From the NCBI GenBank assembly GCA_933228895.1, contig OW121847.1, positions 126,770,350 to 126,834,349 of the forward strand: a DNA stretch of 64,000 nt, read 5' to 3'. The notes beneath the pieces are model-generated. The model was not told the DNA's origin. It saw only the letters and a list, made by a program, of their open reading frames with translations, and ran no database searches. The DNA is from Platycnemis pennipes (Eukaryota > Arthropoda > Insecta > Odonata > Platycnemididae). Below, piece after piece: positions 61,370-64,000 of this stretch; position 1 is the stretch's first letter; every line of letters starts with the position of its first letter. The position numbers were made by a program, and so were the translations under genes.

Positions 61370-64000
61370 CCTACGTTCGGGTTGAACACACTTTTTTAGT
61401 AAATACAGTAGAGTAGGTTACTTAGATATTTGCTTATCAAAAAAGCTCATGTTTTATGCTATATTTTATCTCTGTTGAAAATAATTAAATTCTGTTTCCA
61501 CCTTAATACAGTCCTAAAAATTTTACTATTTATGAAAAGGTTTACTCGTGACAATCGACTTCCTCCTCAACTTTTATCGGTTTCTGATTTTATTTAGTCT
61601 GGTCTCTAACTTCATCAGCAATGCAGTCTAATTCTTGATTTTAACTAAAAAAAATAGTTTGAAAATAATCAATAGACGATTGAAGTAAAAAAACAATATT
61701 TACCATCTTTTTGGGTATCATATTTGGCCTTAATGTAAATTCATTGGGGGAATCTGAGGGATAAGCGAATTCTGTAAAAGTGATAGCATTAAAATTCTTA
61801 ATTTTGCATTTCATTCTTAATATTTTAAAATATTGTTACGCTATCATAAAGAATATAGTGCACTATGGCGAAAATGTTAGGGCATAAATAGGGTGGAATT
61901 GAAAATAACAATAATTTCTCACTGTAAAGTCGTGTGAAAAAGACATTTTTAATATCATAAGTTCTAGTCAGTCACATATGAATAAATATCGCTATGATAT
62001 TTGATAGAGTTAAAAAAAGAATTAATTGATTATAATTCAAATGTAAAACTAGAAAACGGGATAAAAAACCATTCAACTAATGGGAAAAAGATTCATAAGC
62101 CACGACAACTTATGGCTTAAGCCTTAATGAATTGAGCAAAACAGAGTAGCGTCATGTGCAACACAAGAATGAGTTGCAGTACATTATTTTTTGAAGTGCA
62201 TCATGTTGGATTACTCAGTTCAACGGCAAGCTTTTTCAGTCATTTCTTCGTTGAACGATCGAGCATACTTTTTTACAGGTTTAATCCATAGCATAATTGT
62301 TATTTAGATTGCTCGCAGAAGTAAGAAAATATGTACTCAGCAAGCATATTATTGCGAATTGGTTGCGCATTCGGAGTTTCTGTTTTTAGTATCTAGGGTT
62401 CACACTTAATTTTCACACAACGTCACTTAATTTTTTACCTTTTGTGTATGGGAATGGCTTTATTTAATTTTGTTATGTTGCTTGTTTTTGTCACTTAGAT
62501 GAAGTTAAATTGTCATATTCAAAATTGCATTTTAAAGGAATTATCGCTTCAATCATGTCTCATTCATCAAAATGTGCATTGTTTCATCCATCTATATCCG
62601 AACATCTCTGGTCTTATTATCTTGGGTCAGTTATTGAGAGCCTCCAAATTTTGAGCTAACTGAATGTAATCTAGCGAGATCTCTGTGTTGAGCTGCTCGA
62701 CACATTTTTTAGTGATTACCCTATTGAAGAGCTTTTTCCGCTTTGGTTACTGTTGTCGATCGTAAATAATGTACAGTTTTGCCCAATTAATTCTTATGTT
62801 CCCTGAAATCTGAGGTGGGGAATATTTTTCAAGGCTAATGACTGTTCAAAACAAAGCCTGTGATTAATTCTCTAAAGTAGCTGCAGCTAATTTAACTAGT
62901 GTTTCTAAGTGTTTTTAGCTTGCTCTTGTCTTTTCCACAATTAATCCATGTTTTTCTACGAAATACTGTGCTGCAGAATCAGATAACTGTGTAAGCTATG
63001 GATAATAATTTACTTAATTGTAAGAAATTAGTGTTCATTTATTAAACCATAGGAAAATATGTTTTTCAATGCCAAGTTTTATGGCGGGTTGGTCAATAAA
63101 AACACTGGGACAAAAATACTAGTTTCATCTTTGGCCACTCAAAGAAGGCAAATTTAGCCATTTGTCAAATGTCACAAAATTTTTCGGAGCATTTTTAAAC
63201 CAATATCAAGAGTTATGAACAAGTACATTAATATATAAGATTTGTTTTTTCAATGCTTTACTCTATTTTTTCCGATATATTTTATAGAATTCCGTATATT
63301 TATTTGTACTAAATCAAAACACGCATTTGGCAGAGACTACATAACGTCATTAGTAATGTTATTCGGCATATTAATTATGAGTTGAAATAAAAATTTATGT
63401 TAATAAGGCAAGTAAGTTACTTAATTGAGGTTTAGTTGAGATGGTGTATTTCATAACCTTCTCTTGGCCAATTATAACCGGAGATGAGGATTACGGTCTT
63501 ATCTACGGTTTTTATGCTTCCAGACACTGAGCGATCTGCAGAGTAATACATCGGTTGTAATCCAATTGCTTGTCCTGGTTAAAAGGATAATTTAACGTGC
63601 GGTACGTTATCACACTTTCCACGAAAATCCTCTTGCCGTCATTATGCTACTTATATGGGGAGAGAGAATGACTTTGAACCTCGAAAATGCGTTAAATTCA
63701 CACAGCTTGTAAAGAAAAACAAATATGTACTTGAAACAAGGATCGATACAAAATAATATCTCATTCTTTCATTCAGTATCAATAACAAGTTTAGTGTCCG
63801 TCTACAGAAAAAAGATAAGAAAAACAAAACAAAATTTGAAATCTATGCGTCTTAAATTGTGGTTTCATAATTTAAGACGTTTTTAGGAAAAATTCAAATT
63901 CATGGGGGTACTAAACACATGACTACATTAAAAATTGTATAATTAGATAAGGATTATCAACTGTTATTTAAGCGCTAAGTGACAGAAGTGATAGAACGAA
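61370..64000. other. Intronic sequence to the window edge, nothing recognised
   Basis: Strongly AT-rich with no useful ORF. An 11-bp perfect inverted repeat (CGTCTTAAATT with AATTTAAGACG, 10-base loop) lies at 63849-63880. No labial upstream exon was seen. Confidence 0.45.

Overview
This is a gene-poor, AT-rich piece of an animal genome, almost certainly an insect or closely related arthropod. The one gene I can name with confidence is the Hox1 gene labial (lab). Its homeobox-containing last coding exon lies on the minus strand at 36086-36798. The homeodomain carries the residues typical of the Labial/Hox1 group, and a clean 3' splice site precedes the exon. No other Hox exon was found. The earlier labial coding exon(s), with the start codon and the YKWM-type motif, should lie beyond position 64000. 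The intron upstream of the homeobox exon would then be at least 27.2 kb long. I cannot name the species. The long intron, sparse genes and repeat mix suit an insect with a medium or large genome.

Layout. Positions 1-14000 lie far downstream of labial and are rich in mobile elements: a SINE fragment at the left edge, a 205-bp hAT-type miniature element with an 8-bp target duplication (1021-1225) inserted next to a decayed minisatellite, two copies of one LINE 3' end (3656-3742 and 5353-6478), a tRNA-derived SINE (8281-8557), and a 3.35-kb full-length but broken RTE-type LINE (10611-13956) flanked by a perfect 13-bp target duplication. Positions 14000-36000 hold a TA-flanked MITE (19723-20028), two adjacent unassigned ORFs (20098-20772), several tRNA-like SINE heads including an inverted pair (25651-26068), a GC-rich and GAGA-rich stretch (26930-28330) and another SINE. 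Positions 36086-36798 are the labial exon. Positions 36799-64000 are read as labial intron, with SINEs, a 200-bp direct repeat (44101/44664), GC-rich islands and some hairpins, but no recognised coding exon and no recognised LINE.

How it fits together. Labial is the only inferred working gene. The mobile elements are old or non-autonomous passengers. All recognised LINE sequence is on the labial 3' side, more than 22 kb from the exon, and the inferred intron carries only short non-autonomous repeats. That is the expected direction if the Hox side is protected from large insertions, but one window cannot prove it. I found no CRISPR array, operon, rRNA gene or convincing functional tRNA gene, and no clear new biological system. 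The least explained items are the ORF pair at 20.1-20.8 kb, the recurring GC-rich polypurine/polypyrimidine islands, and the hairpin at 61.3 kb.
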